64,000 nt of DNA. Source: Artemisia argyi. Its lineage: Eukaryota > Streptophyta > Magnoliopsida > Asterales > Asteraceae. Below the pieces are notes generated by a model. The model was not told the origin of the DNA. It did not search any database and saw only the letters and a program-made list of their open reading frames with translations. The translations under genes and the position numbers were made by a program. The stretch covers positions 204,463,322-204,527,321 of the forward strand of contig CM060680.1 in NCBI GenBank assembly GCA_030686995.1, given 5' to 3'. This document shows, piece by piece, positions 36,421 to 46,457 of this stretch. Position 1 is the first letter of the stretch. The number at the start of each line of letters is the position of its first letter.

Positions 36421-37383
36421 TCAATTGTGATGCATCTTACACTTGTCACAGAATGGAAGAGGTCCAGCATACCTAGCATCCTTAACTGGTGCGGCGACAT
36501 AAGCTCTGACAGCTTCCTGTCGTCGGTTCTGTTGGTTGTGGTGGGTGTTCCTGTCATGGTGATAGTTACGGTTGGGGTTGTTGCTGCTGTTGTTGTTGTG
36601 ATTGTTGTTGTTGTTGTTATTGCTTGCCTTCCGATCATCAAACTTCCATTTGTGATCGTTGTTTCCCTGAGCAGAGTTACGCTTAATCTCCCGGTCTAGC
36701 AGTCTTTGGGCAATGGACATTGCTTCCTCCAAAGATTGAGGCTTAGACGAGGTGACGTTTCCCTCAATACTCCTGGGTAATCCCTCAATGTACCTTTCCA
36801 ACAACTTTTCCAAATCGGGAACCTTTGAAGGGCAAAGTGTAGCAAGCTCCTGAAATCTCCTATCGTAAGCCCTGAGATCATTTCCTTTCACAACCAACGT
36901 GTGAAACTCATCTTCTAACTTCTTGATCTCGCCTCTAGGGCAGAACTTCTTCAACATCTTCTCCTTAAAATCAGCCCAGGTAATCTGATAGGCCTTTTCC
37001 ACACCTATCTTCTGAGCAGTTGCATTCCACCAAGACAACGCGTCTTCCAACAATGTTCCAGTAGCAAACGAGACTCGGTTTTCCGCGGCACAACCGCTCC
37101 TCACAAACACAGTCTCAGTTCGCTCAAACCATCGAGCAAGCTCTGTTACTCCTTCAGTTCCTTTGAAGTGAGATGGTTTACAAGCAATGAAGTCCTTATA
37201 GGTGCACTTCCGAGTCGCAGCAGACTCGCTCTCAGCAGTGGCTCGGTTATTGCTACTAGTTCGTGCCATTGCAGCAGCCTGCTCTTCTAAAGCTGCAGCA
37301 ATACTGTCGGCAACGAACTTTCTGATAGCAGCCTGGGTCATAGCGGGTGACGAGGTAGCAGTAGTGGTTTTCCTTGGGGCCAT
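36421..37383 (-). pseudogene. gag: Gypsy Gag, cut short by a TGA
   Basis: 320 codons from MAPRKTTTATSS. The Retrotrans_gag core is clear (CKPSHFKGTEGVTELARWFE, FATGTLLEDALSWWN, FCPRGEIKKLEDEFHTL). An Asn-rich linker and a first knuckle-like CDKCKMHH follow, and then a TGA stops the frame. The reading frame of the next knuckle is shifted by one base relative to it, so two lesions separate gag from pol. Confidence 0.88.
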
Positions 37384-37802
37384 AATTCTATAAAATCGTA
37401 AGTGCATAAGTACAAATTCCAAACATCAATAACAAGAGCAATAGTGTAACCAACTCATAATAGTCGAGATCATCACAAAGTACATATCACAACCACACCA
37501 TAAATACATACATCAACATAAACCATATCATTCATAAATAAACATCACGACATGTAACAACACACATGGAAATTATAATGAATCTCAATATGGGAGCATA
37601 ATAAAAAGAAAGATCAGACAACTAGAACATCATAAATCAATATCAATACGTTACAATCGTAACCAACATAAAGTTTTTATAATTTTTGGAATTTATTGTT
37701 ACAGAACAATAAGTTACAACAATTATTAATGCCACAGGCGGCAAGTTAAGATATCTCTGTAAGTAATGACATGTCATAGATCTATGAAGGTCCAGGTGCG
37801 CC
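37384..37802. other. Noncoding gap between extra ORF and gag
   Basis: About 420 bp, AT-rich, with CATAA- and ACATAAA-type words and no open frame. It could hold a splice acceptor or internal leader for gag, but none is obvious. Confidence 0.5.
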
Positions 37803-39284
37803 TCATGATCTCCTCTCTAGCTCTCTGATGATGCGGATCATCCCCAACATCTCCATATCTCTGGATCTCTCACGGGCCTGAATCTCCTCAATAGTAGTCG
37901 AAAGTGCATGGATGGTAGAACTGGATGCAGCTAACTCCTGTGCCTGATGCTCCATCATCTCCTGTGTAATGGCCGCAACTGCTCTCAAATCATCGATCTC
38001 GTGCCTCTGAATATCTAATCGGTGACCAAACTCGGTGATGGTAGCCTGTGCCTCCTCAATCTCTGTCCCCATCATCTCAAATACCATCTCTAAGGCTGTC
38101 CTATGGACCACGAGGTTCGTGACCTCCTCCTGCATACACTCTATACTCTCCAAGGATATATCCTCAATAACGCTCAACAGCTCATCAAGTCGACTCTCAT
38201 GTCTAATCAATCTAGCAGCCAAAAGAGGGATAGTGTGGTGTATCGGCTCTCCTGTGACCGGTAACACCGCTGAAGAGCCATCTCCAAGCTCAGCAGCCCT
38301 AGGTGATCCCTCAGCTAACCTCCATCTACGTATGTAGTCTAACAAGAACGACCATCGACGAGCATCAACCAATCTATGAATACCAGGTGAGGTGGGTGTC
38401 TCGGTGGGAGCAGGTGATGGTACAGGTGATGTAGCAGGTGATGGAATCGGTACAGTGGTAGTCTGTGAGTAGAAAACTGTAGGTGGTGGCATGGGTGGCA
38501 AAACCTCAGAGGTAGGAGGTGCGGTGTAAGTAGGCAACATGTAAGGATGTGGCTCAGGTGGGGGTGATACAGGTGATGGTGGGGGTGCTGGTGATGCCAC
38601 AGGTGTCAAATCTGGCATAGAAACAGGTGGTAATACAGATATGGGTGATGATACAGGTGTAGGTATAGGTGTAGATACAGGTGGTGTAACAGTAGAAACA
38701 GGCAAAAAGCAGACTCGTTTCCGAGCCGTGCATTTGCGGGTATAGTCTCCCTCATGGTATCGAAACAACTCATCGAAAGGCTCAGGCTCATAGGGCTCAA
38801 GAATCCTCACTCGCTTGCGCCGACAAATCGGTGCAGGCGGGGATGATGGTGGAACAGAAGCAGCAGTGTCAGAAGTATCGGAGTCAGAAGACTCGTCATC
38901 AGCATCTGAACCTGTGTGGTGGCTAGCAGGTGGTGTAGGACGATCATCAGCCGCAAGAAACTGCTGAGATGTCAGGTACTGGTCATAAAGATACTGTCCC
39001 TGTGTCATAGGTCCACAAACAGGACGAAAGAGAGGCTGAATAGCAAAGGAATCAATGGGTGTAGAAGCAACCTCACCCTCCTCAAAGGGCTCGGTGTCAG
39101 CAGAGGGGTCTCCAGATGGAACAGGAGATGGCATAGCAGGTGATACAGGTTGGGTGTCATGGTCAGAATCATGGGTGTCTCGGGTGTCATGGGTGTCATA
39201 GTCAGATAAGTCAATAGTAGGGTGAGTGGATGATGCTGGTACGACGTCGTCACTGTCGGACAAAATAATAACCGGGGGTGACAT
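37803..39284 (-). CDS. Extra ORF between primer-binding site and gag
   Basis: An intact 493-codon frame starting at MSPPVIILSDSDD (ATG at 39284). The N-terminus is acidic with Asp/His/Thr repeats, the middle is Pro/Ser/Thr-rich low complexity with a basic patch (ICRRKRVRI), and the last ~150 residues are predicted coiled coil (HESRLDELLSVIEDI, IDDLRAVAAITQEMM). No known catalytic or zinc motif is present and I do not recognise the family. It lies where most Tekay elements have only a leader. The frame is intact although gag-pol is broken. A similar protein architecture occurs at 56022-57121 in another element. Confidence 0.75.
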   Translation of the reverse strand: MSPPVIILSDSDDVVPASSTHPTIDLSDYDTHDTRDTHDSDHDTQPVSPAMPSPVPSGDPSADTEPFEEGEVASTPIDSFAIQPLFRPVCGPMTQGQYLYDQYLTSQQFLAADDRPTPPASHHTGSDADDESSDSDTSDTAASVPPSSPPAPICRRKRVRILEPYEPEPFDELFRYHEGDYTRKCTARKRVCFLPVSTVTPPVSTPIPTPVSSPISVLPPVSMPDLTPVASPAPPPSPVSPPPEPHPYMLPTYTAPPTSEVLPPMPPPTVFYSQTTTVPIPSPATSPVPSPAPTETPTSPGIHRLVDARRWSFLLDYIRRWRLAEGSPRAAELGDGSSAVLPVTGEPIHHTIPLLAARLIRHESRLDELLSVIEDISLESIECMQEEVTNLVVHRTALEMVFEMMGTEIEEAQATITEFGHRLDIQRHEIDDLRAVAAITQEMMEHQAQELAASSSTIHALSTTIEEIQARERSRDMEMLGMIRIIRELERRS

Positions 39285-39525
39285 GGTACTGTAATATCCC
39301 AAAAATAGCAGTAATATAAGTCATTTAGTCTACATAATGCTACATGCACAGTGATCATGGTGTCATAGTGAGCTAAATGCAATGGGTGCTAAAAATCAAA
39401 CCTTAAAACATAGCGTTGGCAAGCGCTGGCACGGAGGGCACTTCGGTGATAAATAGTTTGTTTAAAATCTGGTGAGGTTATAGTCCAATGTTTTGAAAAA
39501 AAATCATTTGGTTCTCTATAACCAT

Positions 39526-39541
39526 GGCTCTGATGCCAATC
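39526..39541 (-). other. Primer-binding site (tRNA-iMet type)
   Basis: TTGGCATCAGAGCC follows the 5' LTR end after two bases. It matches the usual TGGTATCAGAGCC with one change and would pair with the 3' end of initiator tRNA-Met to prime minus-strand DNA synthesis. Confidence 0.85.
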
Positions 39542-42500
39542 TGTAACACCCCGAAATTTGATAAAGCAGCGGAAGTCTAATCGGGGACATTACAGTTTAG
39601 TACACAGTCATACTCATAGAAAACAATTCAAAAGATTGTCAATATCATTCCATGAAAACTCAAATATTCAGAGTCACAAACATTTTTCCAAAATGTTAAG
39701 TGTTTCACAAAAGAAGTGATGAGTTTGTAAAGAATGATATCATTATTGAAATCAAGGGAGGTCCTGTGCCCTTTTGCCAGCTCCGTGCCGCCATGCTTGC
39801 TAGTTTCCTGAGATAAACATGCTTAAAAAGTCAACACAAAGGTTGAGTGAATCCATAGTAGTTTAAATAGTAATAGTGTGAACACAAGTCAAGCATTTGA
39901 AATAAACAAGCCAAGATAGACAGGTCTTGACTAAATCGGGTGTAATATTGCTCCTAAGCCTCACGAAACGCAAGCCTTAACATTGATTTGACATATCATA
40001 AAGATAATAATAATTATCTACACCACAGCGGATGTAAATGACAAGGGGCCCTCGGTGACAGGAAATGTGCCAAATTTCCATAATACCTCGAATATAGCAC
40101 ACCTCCTGCCAAGTGATCACCTTGACAGAGGCAGGCTGCCATTCCAATAGATCTATCAACTATATTCGCGCTCACTCGCAAATGATTAAGGTTCGTGATA
40201 TGAGGGACTTGTAGCACAGGTGTCAACTTAGGCAATATCAGGTGATAACAGCATACAGAAAAATACTTGTGTTCGATTTATAGCATGTATCTCCCCACGG
40301 GGTTTAAAAACAATTAAAATGTGGGACCATGAACTCACCTGAAAGGTGCGTAATCACAAGGTGCTCAAAAGTGATGGTGTATTGCTATGAATAGCAATGA
40401 AATTCCTCCGACTTACGACCTATAATATATTGTAATCGGTGTTTTAGATTCGTGTCATATATGACGTGTGATATATCACGTGTAAGGTGATATCTGTTTC
40501 GGGTGTCTTAAAATATATCCCAAATAACTTTACGTAGTTATTTGTTAGTGTTGATACGAATCGGTGTTTGATATATATTAACTTGTTATGAAAATAATAT
40601 TGTTAAAAATATTTACGATTAGATATTTTTAATAAAGTTATATATATATTAAAGTTAAAGAAATATATATATATGTAATTATAAAAGTATATGAAATAAA
40701 TAAATTATAAGAATAGGTCTTGTCACAATTCAACCCTTAACTTTATTAAAATTACTCTTTTACCCTTGGTTAAAAGTAATTACAATTCTAGTCCCTTTTG
40801 TACTTTTTCCACTTTAATCCTTGATCTTTTTGAAAGTTTCAGTTTCTACCCTCGAGTTTTATTTAAATATCGATAATATACTATTTAGTCCAAAAGTTTC
40901 CATGTTTTGTCACTTTTAGTCCCTCAACGTGGGACTTTTGCAAACATAGTCCAAAATCTAGTTTTTGAAAAGTTAACTTTTATTTTTTATAAAAGTTACC
41001 ATTTTTATCTTCCAAATTTATAAAAATCAATTTTTATAAATTTAATATCATTTGAAAATCCTTAAATTTTCTAGTTGAAATTTTCATAAGGGAAAATCCG
41101 TTTGGGCTCGTTAGCCCGGTTAAGGCCCAAAGTGGTTATGTTTGTTAAAAATGTAGCTTCGACTAGGATCGGATTAGGCTTCGTTTTCATGGTGTAAAAC
41201 CGAGTGTGATTTGCATGGTAAGCGTGTTCGACTTAGAGTGAGCCAAGGAATTAGTGTGTTGCAAAATATGTATAATTTGTACGTAAAAATGAGAAATGGT
41301 GAGCCCTTTTCTTAAGGGTGTCGAGGTGTGTGTGGGCGTATAAATACTCACAAGTACAACGAGTGTTATACGTGTGTCGTGTGATAAAAATCAACGTGTT
41401 ATGCATGATTGTATAAGAGTAGGAAATGAAATAGGTATGAAAACTTACAACACCAAGTATGGTGGTGATGAGGTCGTGCGTACGAGACAAAAGAACAAGC
41501 AAATGTGGTACCCTCTTCCGTCTAGTGATCCCTTTATCCAAATAGTTACCCAACTCGCACTCTCGATCCAAACCTTGCGTGTGTGCACTATACTCGTCCG
41601 ATTGCAACCAAGAAATGAAGTAAGGAGTTTTGTGATTTGGTAAGCTTGGTGAAACCTTGAGGGTGTGAGAAATCTTGCATTAAATGAGACTTATATAGGA
41701 TGTTGAGGGTGGTTCGAGTGTTCCTAGAGACACGACACGCCACAATGGTCATGTCTCACACGACATTTTTGTCTACTATCAAAGGGAGTTGTCAAATCGT
41801 CATTAGCAAAAGAAAGGAGCATTGTTGATTAGTTTAATCCTTAGCTTAGGTTGTAGGAAATAAACAAATGAGATTAGACCTTGTGTGGTAACCATGTTGG
41901 GGAACCATGGGACATACGAACCATAGGATCATAAGCCATCTTGGCGTATAAAGCTTTGGACCATGGGTTTGACGGCTTGGGTGGTGGCTCATTGTCTCAA
42001 GAAGCAAAGCCAAAAGAAAAATGGTTCATGGTTGTCGACTTCAAGGGAAACAAAGGAAATGAGACATGTGAAATACATATTGATTCGGATGTGGTGTAGT
42101 CGAGCATTGCAAATAAAGAGAGAAAACATTAGCTCAAAATCCAGTGGGCTTGGAGTATGTCTCGGCCCAAACGAATCAAAAGAGAAAATGTGTGGGCTTG
42201 AAATAAGTGTGTTCGGCCCAAGCAAAAGAGAAAGAAAAATCGTGTGGGCTTTTGGGGTATACTCGGCCCAAAATGGAGGGGGTGTCGGTGATTCGTAAAA
42301 TAGTAAAATTTGTCTTGATATCGGTGTCGGTGTCGGTTCGTGAAAACCTTAATTACTTAAACGGTGTCGTCATTTATATATATATACTCATATATATAAA
42401 GTAACAATAATTTGTCATAATTATATATACTTCATCATATATAATTAATATTAATATACCGGTGTAAAAATCAAAGTGTCGGGTCGCAAGTGGAGTTATC

Positions 42501-42752
42501 AGTGTTTAACCTCATTGGGTGATATCCAAGAGTGACATTCGGGTGATAACGGGTGACAAATCATGTTCGGGTGTTAAACAGACGGTGTTCAAAACATTTG
42601 GGTGTCAAATAAATAGTGAACAAAACAATCGGGTGTTCAAACAGACAGTGTCTCATGTAAAAATTTCAAATTAGCCCGCAAAAATGGCTTAGTATAGAAT
42701 AATGTTGATAATTAGCATTAATAAATGACCTGGGATTTTACGGTGTATTACA
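39542..42752 (-). repeat. 5' LTR of the Tekay-like element
   Basis: 3211 bp. It should hold the promoter. A putative leader intron runs from 40338 down to 39808 (531 nt): donor CAG|GTGAGT, acceptor TTATCTCAG|GA. The short paired frames that recur in both LTRs are not genes. Confidence 0.92.
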
Positions 42753-44523
42753 CAGACGGAACAGGATGACCATCATCATCCACAAGAGTACCTTTCCCAT
42801 CGATAAGAAGCTTTTCAAACTTACTAATTTTGTCAACTAAAGGAGTAGAACCAACTTCCTTAGTTCCCATTGAATCACTCACAAGCGGTTCTTGTGATGT
42901 AGCACCAGTCTTAACCGACTCATCCATATTAACTTCCATTGTACGGCCAGCATCCACATCCATGCTGGTGTCATAAGTAGGAATACCAAACGTATCCGTA
43001 TCATCCATATTAAGCGCATCAAATTGGTTAGATGTAGAGATCGTTGTTCCACTAGAACTAGCCACATCAGAAGTCTTCTTCTTAGTGCCACCAAGATTCT
43101 TAGGTTCAGCAGGAGTCGTTTTGGGTTTATACTGAAACTGCTTACCCACAACAGGTTTAGTAAACCCTCCTTTACCTGGAATAGTAGGACCACCTTGTTT
43201 TCCTTTCTTCCTGTTATTAACAGTCTTGAAACTATCATTAACAGGCTTAATAGGCTGAACAGGAGGTATAACAACTTTAGGACATTCAGTCAAAGTATGA
43301 CCAAATATCTTACACTTGTCACAACGAGGTGGTTGCCACTCATATTCAACCCGTATCTTCTCAATAGTCGAACCCGAACCATCAAGTAACGGTATCTCAA
43401 CAGTGAGGCTGTCCCGAAGCACCTCATCCGACTTCACTTCTATCATGCATCGAGCAAAACTACTACGGCCCCAAGATTCCTTGCACATTTGGCTTGTAAA
43501 AGCATCTAACCTTTTGGGCGTACCAATCAGTGTGGCAAGGAGACTGAGGCCATCATCAGAAAACATAGCAAGCGGGACATCATGGAATTTAACCCACACC
43601 GGGATGTTAGTCAAATCTTCTTTAAGTAGGTTGGTGTTCAAAGTCCATGGTTTAAGAATAATAGGAACATTTCTGATCAACCAAGGACCGTTTTCAAGCA
43701 CATCATCAACACCTTTCTTCGAGTTGAATTTAAAGAAGAAGAACCCCTTAGCATTCATCATTACCTTTTGAACACCAAACTTAGCCCATGCATTGCGGAC
43801 ATAGTAATCAACATCCGGAAAAGCAAGGCGTTGGCCAAGAAAGTAACCATAGAGAGTATTCTCAAACCGCTTGTTAACCTCTTCCACTACTTTCATTGGC
43901 ACAGAAAGGTCAACATCATCCTTCTTCTTGCTACATTCCAACCTACGAAAGTTTGAAACATGTTTCAGAGGTTCATTAGAAGTAGCACCCGCATAAGAAA
44001 CCAACTTCACTCCCGTACCATTAGTAGTATCAACCTTTTGATCATTAGGGCCAGAAGTTACATTCTTATTAATATTCACATTAGATCCAAGCGAAGGAGG
44101 ATTAACTTCATTAGCTCCAATCTCAATTTGAATTTTATTCATGGCATCTTCAAAATTCTGATGCGCAGTATCAATCAAGTGCTTCACATTATCAGTACTT
44201 GTACTCCGCTCCAAGTCGTCACCATGTGATGTATCTTTAGTAAGTGGAATCGGCTCCACTTTCTTAGACCCATTCATAGAACAATCAGGTGCATCAACCA
44301 TATTCAGACTAACACTACTAGGGTTCATCATTGAGGGTGTACTCAACTCACCAAAGCTAGTAGTGTCCTTTTGAATATTACCAAGTGAAACCGGCTCAAG
44401 TGTTGATTTTGTCACACCATCAGCTTGAGAACCACCTGTCATAGTTTGAACGGCCAAACTAGTCAGATCTTTATTAGGAGCATCGGTTGCACCCTTTGAA
44501 ATCAAGAAACCCTTATTCATCAT
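42753..44523 (-). CDS. LINE ORF1 protein, 5' part (DUF4283, zinc knuckle)
   Basis: A 590-codon frame starting at a double ATG. Order: a Ser/Thr/Asp-rich N-terminus of about 200 residues, a DUF4283 domain (from about VVEEVNKRFENTLYG through GPWLIRNVPIILKPW and VWVKFHDVPLAMF), and a zf-CCHC_4 knuckle (CDKCKIFGHTLTEC) near residue 390. A basic, low-complexity linker and an acidic C-terminal part follow. Such ORF1 proteins bind LINE RNA. The Gypsy element interrupts it at residue ~590; the remaining codons are at 29406-29652 in the same frame, about 670 residues in all. Confidence 0.85.
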
Positions 44524-44587
44524 CTCTCAAAAACCCACGAACAGAAATTCAATACCAACCAGCATGCAAGCAAACAGAATGAAAAGA

Positions 44588-44609
44588 AAACCCTAATCGC
44601 TTAGGGTTT
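44588..44609. repeat. Telobox hairpin in LINE leader
   Basis: AAACCCTAA, loop TCGC, TTAGGGTTT: a perfect 9-bp stem with a 4-nt loop in the 5' leader of the ORF1-only LINE. Each arm matches the plant telobox motif. Confidence 0.8.
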
Positions 44610-45165
44610 AGAATTAAGCACCGAGAATACTAACCAGCCCCCATGATATTCGATCCAAATAAGTGATAAATCAAGAGATCAGGCACTTATAGGATAGATA
44701 AACCGACGTTAAACAACAAAAATCAAAGATTATACCAAGGTCGGTTTAGAAACAAAAGACGATTATCCAAACCCTAAAAAATCGATTTACAAAATTCTGC
44801 AAGAACTTGTGAATCCAATTACGAATCCAATAGAGAAACAATTAACAATGAATGTCAATCATACCTAAATCAGAATCATGCAAGAAGACGCAAGTGATAG
44901 ACAGATTTGTGATCGATCGATTAAGAATGGGAGGGTAGGGAAAATCGCCAAAGAGAGTCGTAGTTTTTTGTTAACTTGGACATCATTATACATGTGTATG
45001 TATCATATGTACAACTAATATTTTGTGAGGATTTTCAACTTTTGTAAGAGAATTTTGCAACGAGCTAAATGTGTCAGGACTAATTAAAGTTGTCGTATAT
45101 AAGATATTGTCTCTCTCATAGTAAAGCAATCAGAAAACAAAAAAGCCAAAATGAAAGTAGAAGTT

Positions 45166-45306
45166 GTCCCACATTGATGTGTGCACAAAAGTCTGAAGTG
45201 TTTTTATAGCTAAAACTAGGAGGGAAATACTATTAACTTCTTGTATATATTACTGCTAATACAAAAGCTACTTTGAATACAAGTCATAAATTCAACGAGT
45301 CTTTTT
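45166..45306 (+). ncRNA. Candidate Pol III small RNA gene, copy F
   Basis: USE-like GTCCCACATTG (45166-45176), then TATAG at 45205-45209 within TTTTTATAGC. 31 nt after the TATA, ACTTCTTG (45236-45243) pairs with CAACGAGT (45293-45300): six Watson-Crick pairs, one G-U and one mismatch. The T5 terminator lies at 45302-45306, one base further on. Predicted length is about 70 nt. The body AATACAAAAGCTACTTTGAATAC is close to copy B. Upstream text from about 45035 is the conserved block, and downstream text matches copy B's flank. Confidence 0.55.
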
Positions 45307-45589
45307 CTCCAGACAAATGTACTAACGATTTTTAAAACCATATCAGCTTTGATTACCGTTTGCAATTCGTATCATATTTAGTTACATGTTTAAGTTAATA
45401 ACATCATCTTTTTGATTTAAGTAAAAGCGCCAACTTATTCATTTCTCCAAACTTGGTGGCTTTTACCATCATAAAGTACACATTAATTCTTTAGTTTAAT
45501 ACAATCAAAAACTACCGTTTATTCTTTATTAACATTATATCTAAATCGGATTCGAGTTCCTTCATGGCCATTGAAATCAAGATACGTAC

Positions 45590-45827
45590 GGCTATGTTTG
45601 GTGCAGAGCTTTTTGAAGTGTTTTGGGCGATGAGCGGTGAACAATGAGCTTTTTGATTTTTAGTGTTCGTTTGTTAAAAGAGCAGTGAGCTTTATTATTT
45701 TTTTAGGAAAACTCATTTTTTCAAATGGTTCTTTAAGAAGCTGTGAGCGGTGAGCAGTGAGCTGTGGCTACTGTTCACAGCTCAGTACTACTGCTCACTG
45801 CTACTTTTGCCAAACATAGTCATAGCC
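45590..45827. mobile_element. hAT-like MITE with partial second copy
   Basis: Starts GGCTATGTTTGGTGCAG and ends TTTTGCCAAACATAGTCATAGCC, imperfect inverted termini of the type common in plant hAT MITEs. The interior is nearly palindromic (AGCAGTGAGC ... GCTCACTGCT). A partial second copy (TATGTTTGGTGCAGAGCTTTTT...) follows directly at about 45828-45890. The related segment at 1786-1800 in the left cluster lacks the insert. No clear target duplication was found. Confidence 0.6.
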
Positions 45828-46096
45828 TATGTTTGGTGCAGAGCTTTTTGGAGCGATAAGCGGCGAGCAATGAGTTTTTTGATTTTTAGTAACATTATTA
45901 AATTGTACCGTATTTAAGGTTAAAAATATTTTGTAAGGGTAAAGTTAATATTTTTTCGGGGCTTATATAACTATTTAGAACATCGTAACTAACTATTGTG
46001 TCAAGATTGAAGTTGTTGTTGATGAAATATTGTTTCTCTCAAGGTAAAGACAAATGAAAATCTAGAAGAAGAAGAAAAAAAATGAAAGTATAGCTT

Positions 46097-46229
46097 ATCC
46101 CATATATGTGGATGTACAAATATTGAATATGTTTATATAACTAAAACCATGAGAACTCAGTTATATTGATATACATGTCTTGGAATACAAAAGACTAGAG
46201 GTTCCTAACGCATGTGTTATCAAGTTTTT
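46097..46229 (+). ncRNA. Candidate Pol III small RNA gene, copy G
   Basis: The USE is degenerate (ATCCCATATAT, 46097-46107), but TATATA (46134-46139) is at the same 26-nt spacing. TTGATA (46166-46171) pairs with TATCAA (46218-46223), and inside it ACATG pairs with CATGT, giving an 11-bp stem with a small internal loop. A T5 terminator follows at 46225-46229. The body shares ATACAAAAG with copies B, D and F. The stem differs in sequence from copy D but keeps the fold. Confidence 0.5.
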
Positions 46230-46263
46230 AAGAGAATATAGGAAACGATTCTAAAACATATAA

Positions 46264-46292
46264 CTAGCAGGGTCCTCGCGCGATGCAGCTGC
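46264..46292 (-). mobile_element. Helitron 3' terminus, minus orientation
   Basis: On the minus strand: CCCGCAGCTGCATCGCGCGAGG (a hairpin with a bulge), then ACCCTG and CTAG, ending at an A|CTAG junction. Related flank text of the other ncRNA copies stops exactly here (46262-46263), as expected for an insertion edge. The 5' TC end, which must lie to the right, was not found. It may be beyond the LTR inserted at 51939. Confidence 0.6.
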
Positions 46293-46410
46293 GGGCACCA
46301 TGTAATTTTGTTTTTTCGGCTAATAATTTATTTTATTTGTACGTTTTTTTGGCAATAGTTTTACTAATTAGTTTTTTATAGCAAAAGTTTGATGAAATTT
46401 TGCTTAGTTT

Positions 46411-46457
<47 letters not shown>

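Larger units (their letters stand above)
29653..42752 (-). mobile_element. Tekay-like Ty3/Gypsy chromovirus, 13.1 kb, nested
   Basis: Flanked by the 5-bp duplication CAGAC (29648-29652, 42753-42757). Minus-strand order: 5' LTR (39542-42752), primer-binding site TTGGCATCAGAGCC (39526-39539), an extra ORF, gag, protease, RT, RNase H, integrase with a C-terminal chromodomain-like tail, a purine-rich tract (CGGGTGGGTAC, 32868-32878) and 3' LTR (29653-32867). Long LTRs, a single gag-pol and the [13 protein letters not shown] tail point to the Tekay clade. By eye about 20 substitutions separate the LTRs, so it is young, but gag-pol already has stops and a frame change. Confidence 0.92.
29192..44977 (-). 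mobile_element. ORF1-only LINE-type insertion, later split by a Gypsy element
   Basis: AGTTTTTTGTTAACTT occurs on both sides (29192-29207, 44962-44977), a perfect 16-bp duplication. The insert is minus-strand: 5' leader 44524-44961, ORF1 from 44523, then after the Gypsy element the ORF1 end at 29406, a 3' UTR (29208-29405) and a short T-run at 29206-29213 (poly(A) end). No ORF2 (endonuclease/RT) is present, so this is a non-autonomous derivative that used another LINE's enzymes. The leader has a perfect hairpin AAACCCTAA-TCGC-TTAGGGTTT (44588-44609). Confidence 0.88.

Noticed and set aside
213..46229. Telomerase RNA, snoRNA or U6 identity for the small RNA family
   Set aside because: Plant telomerase RNA uses the same promoter type but needs a template of about 1.5 telomere repeats and is longer; none is present. 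No C/D or H/ACA boxes and no U6 sequence are seen.
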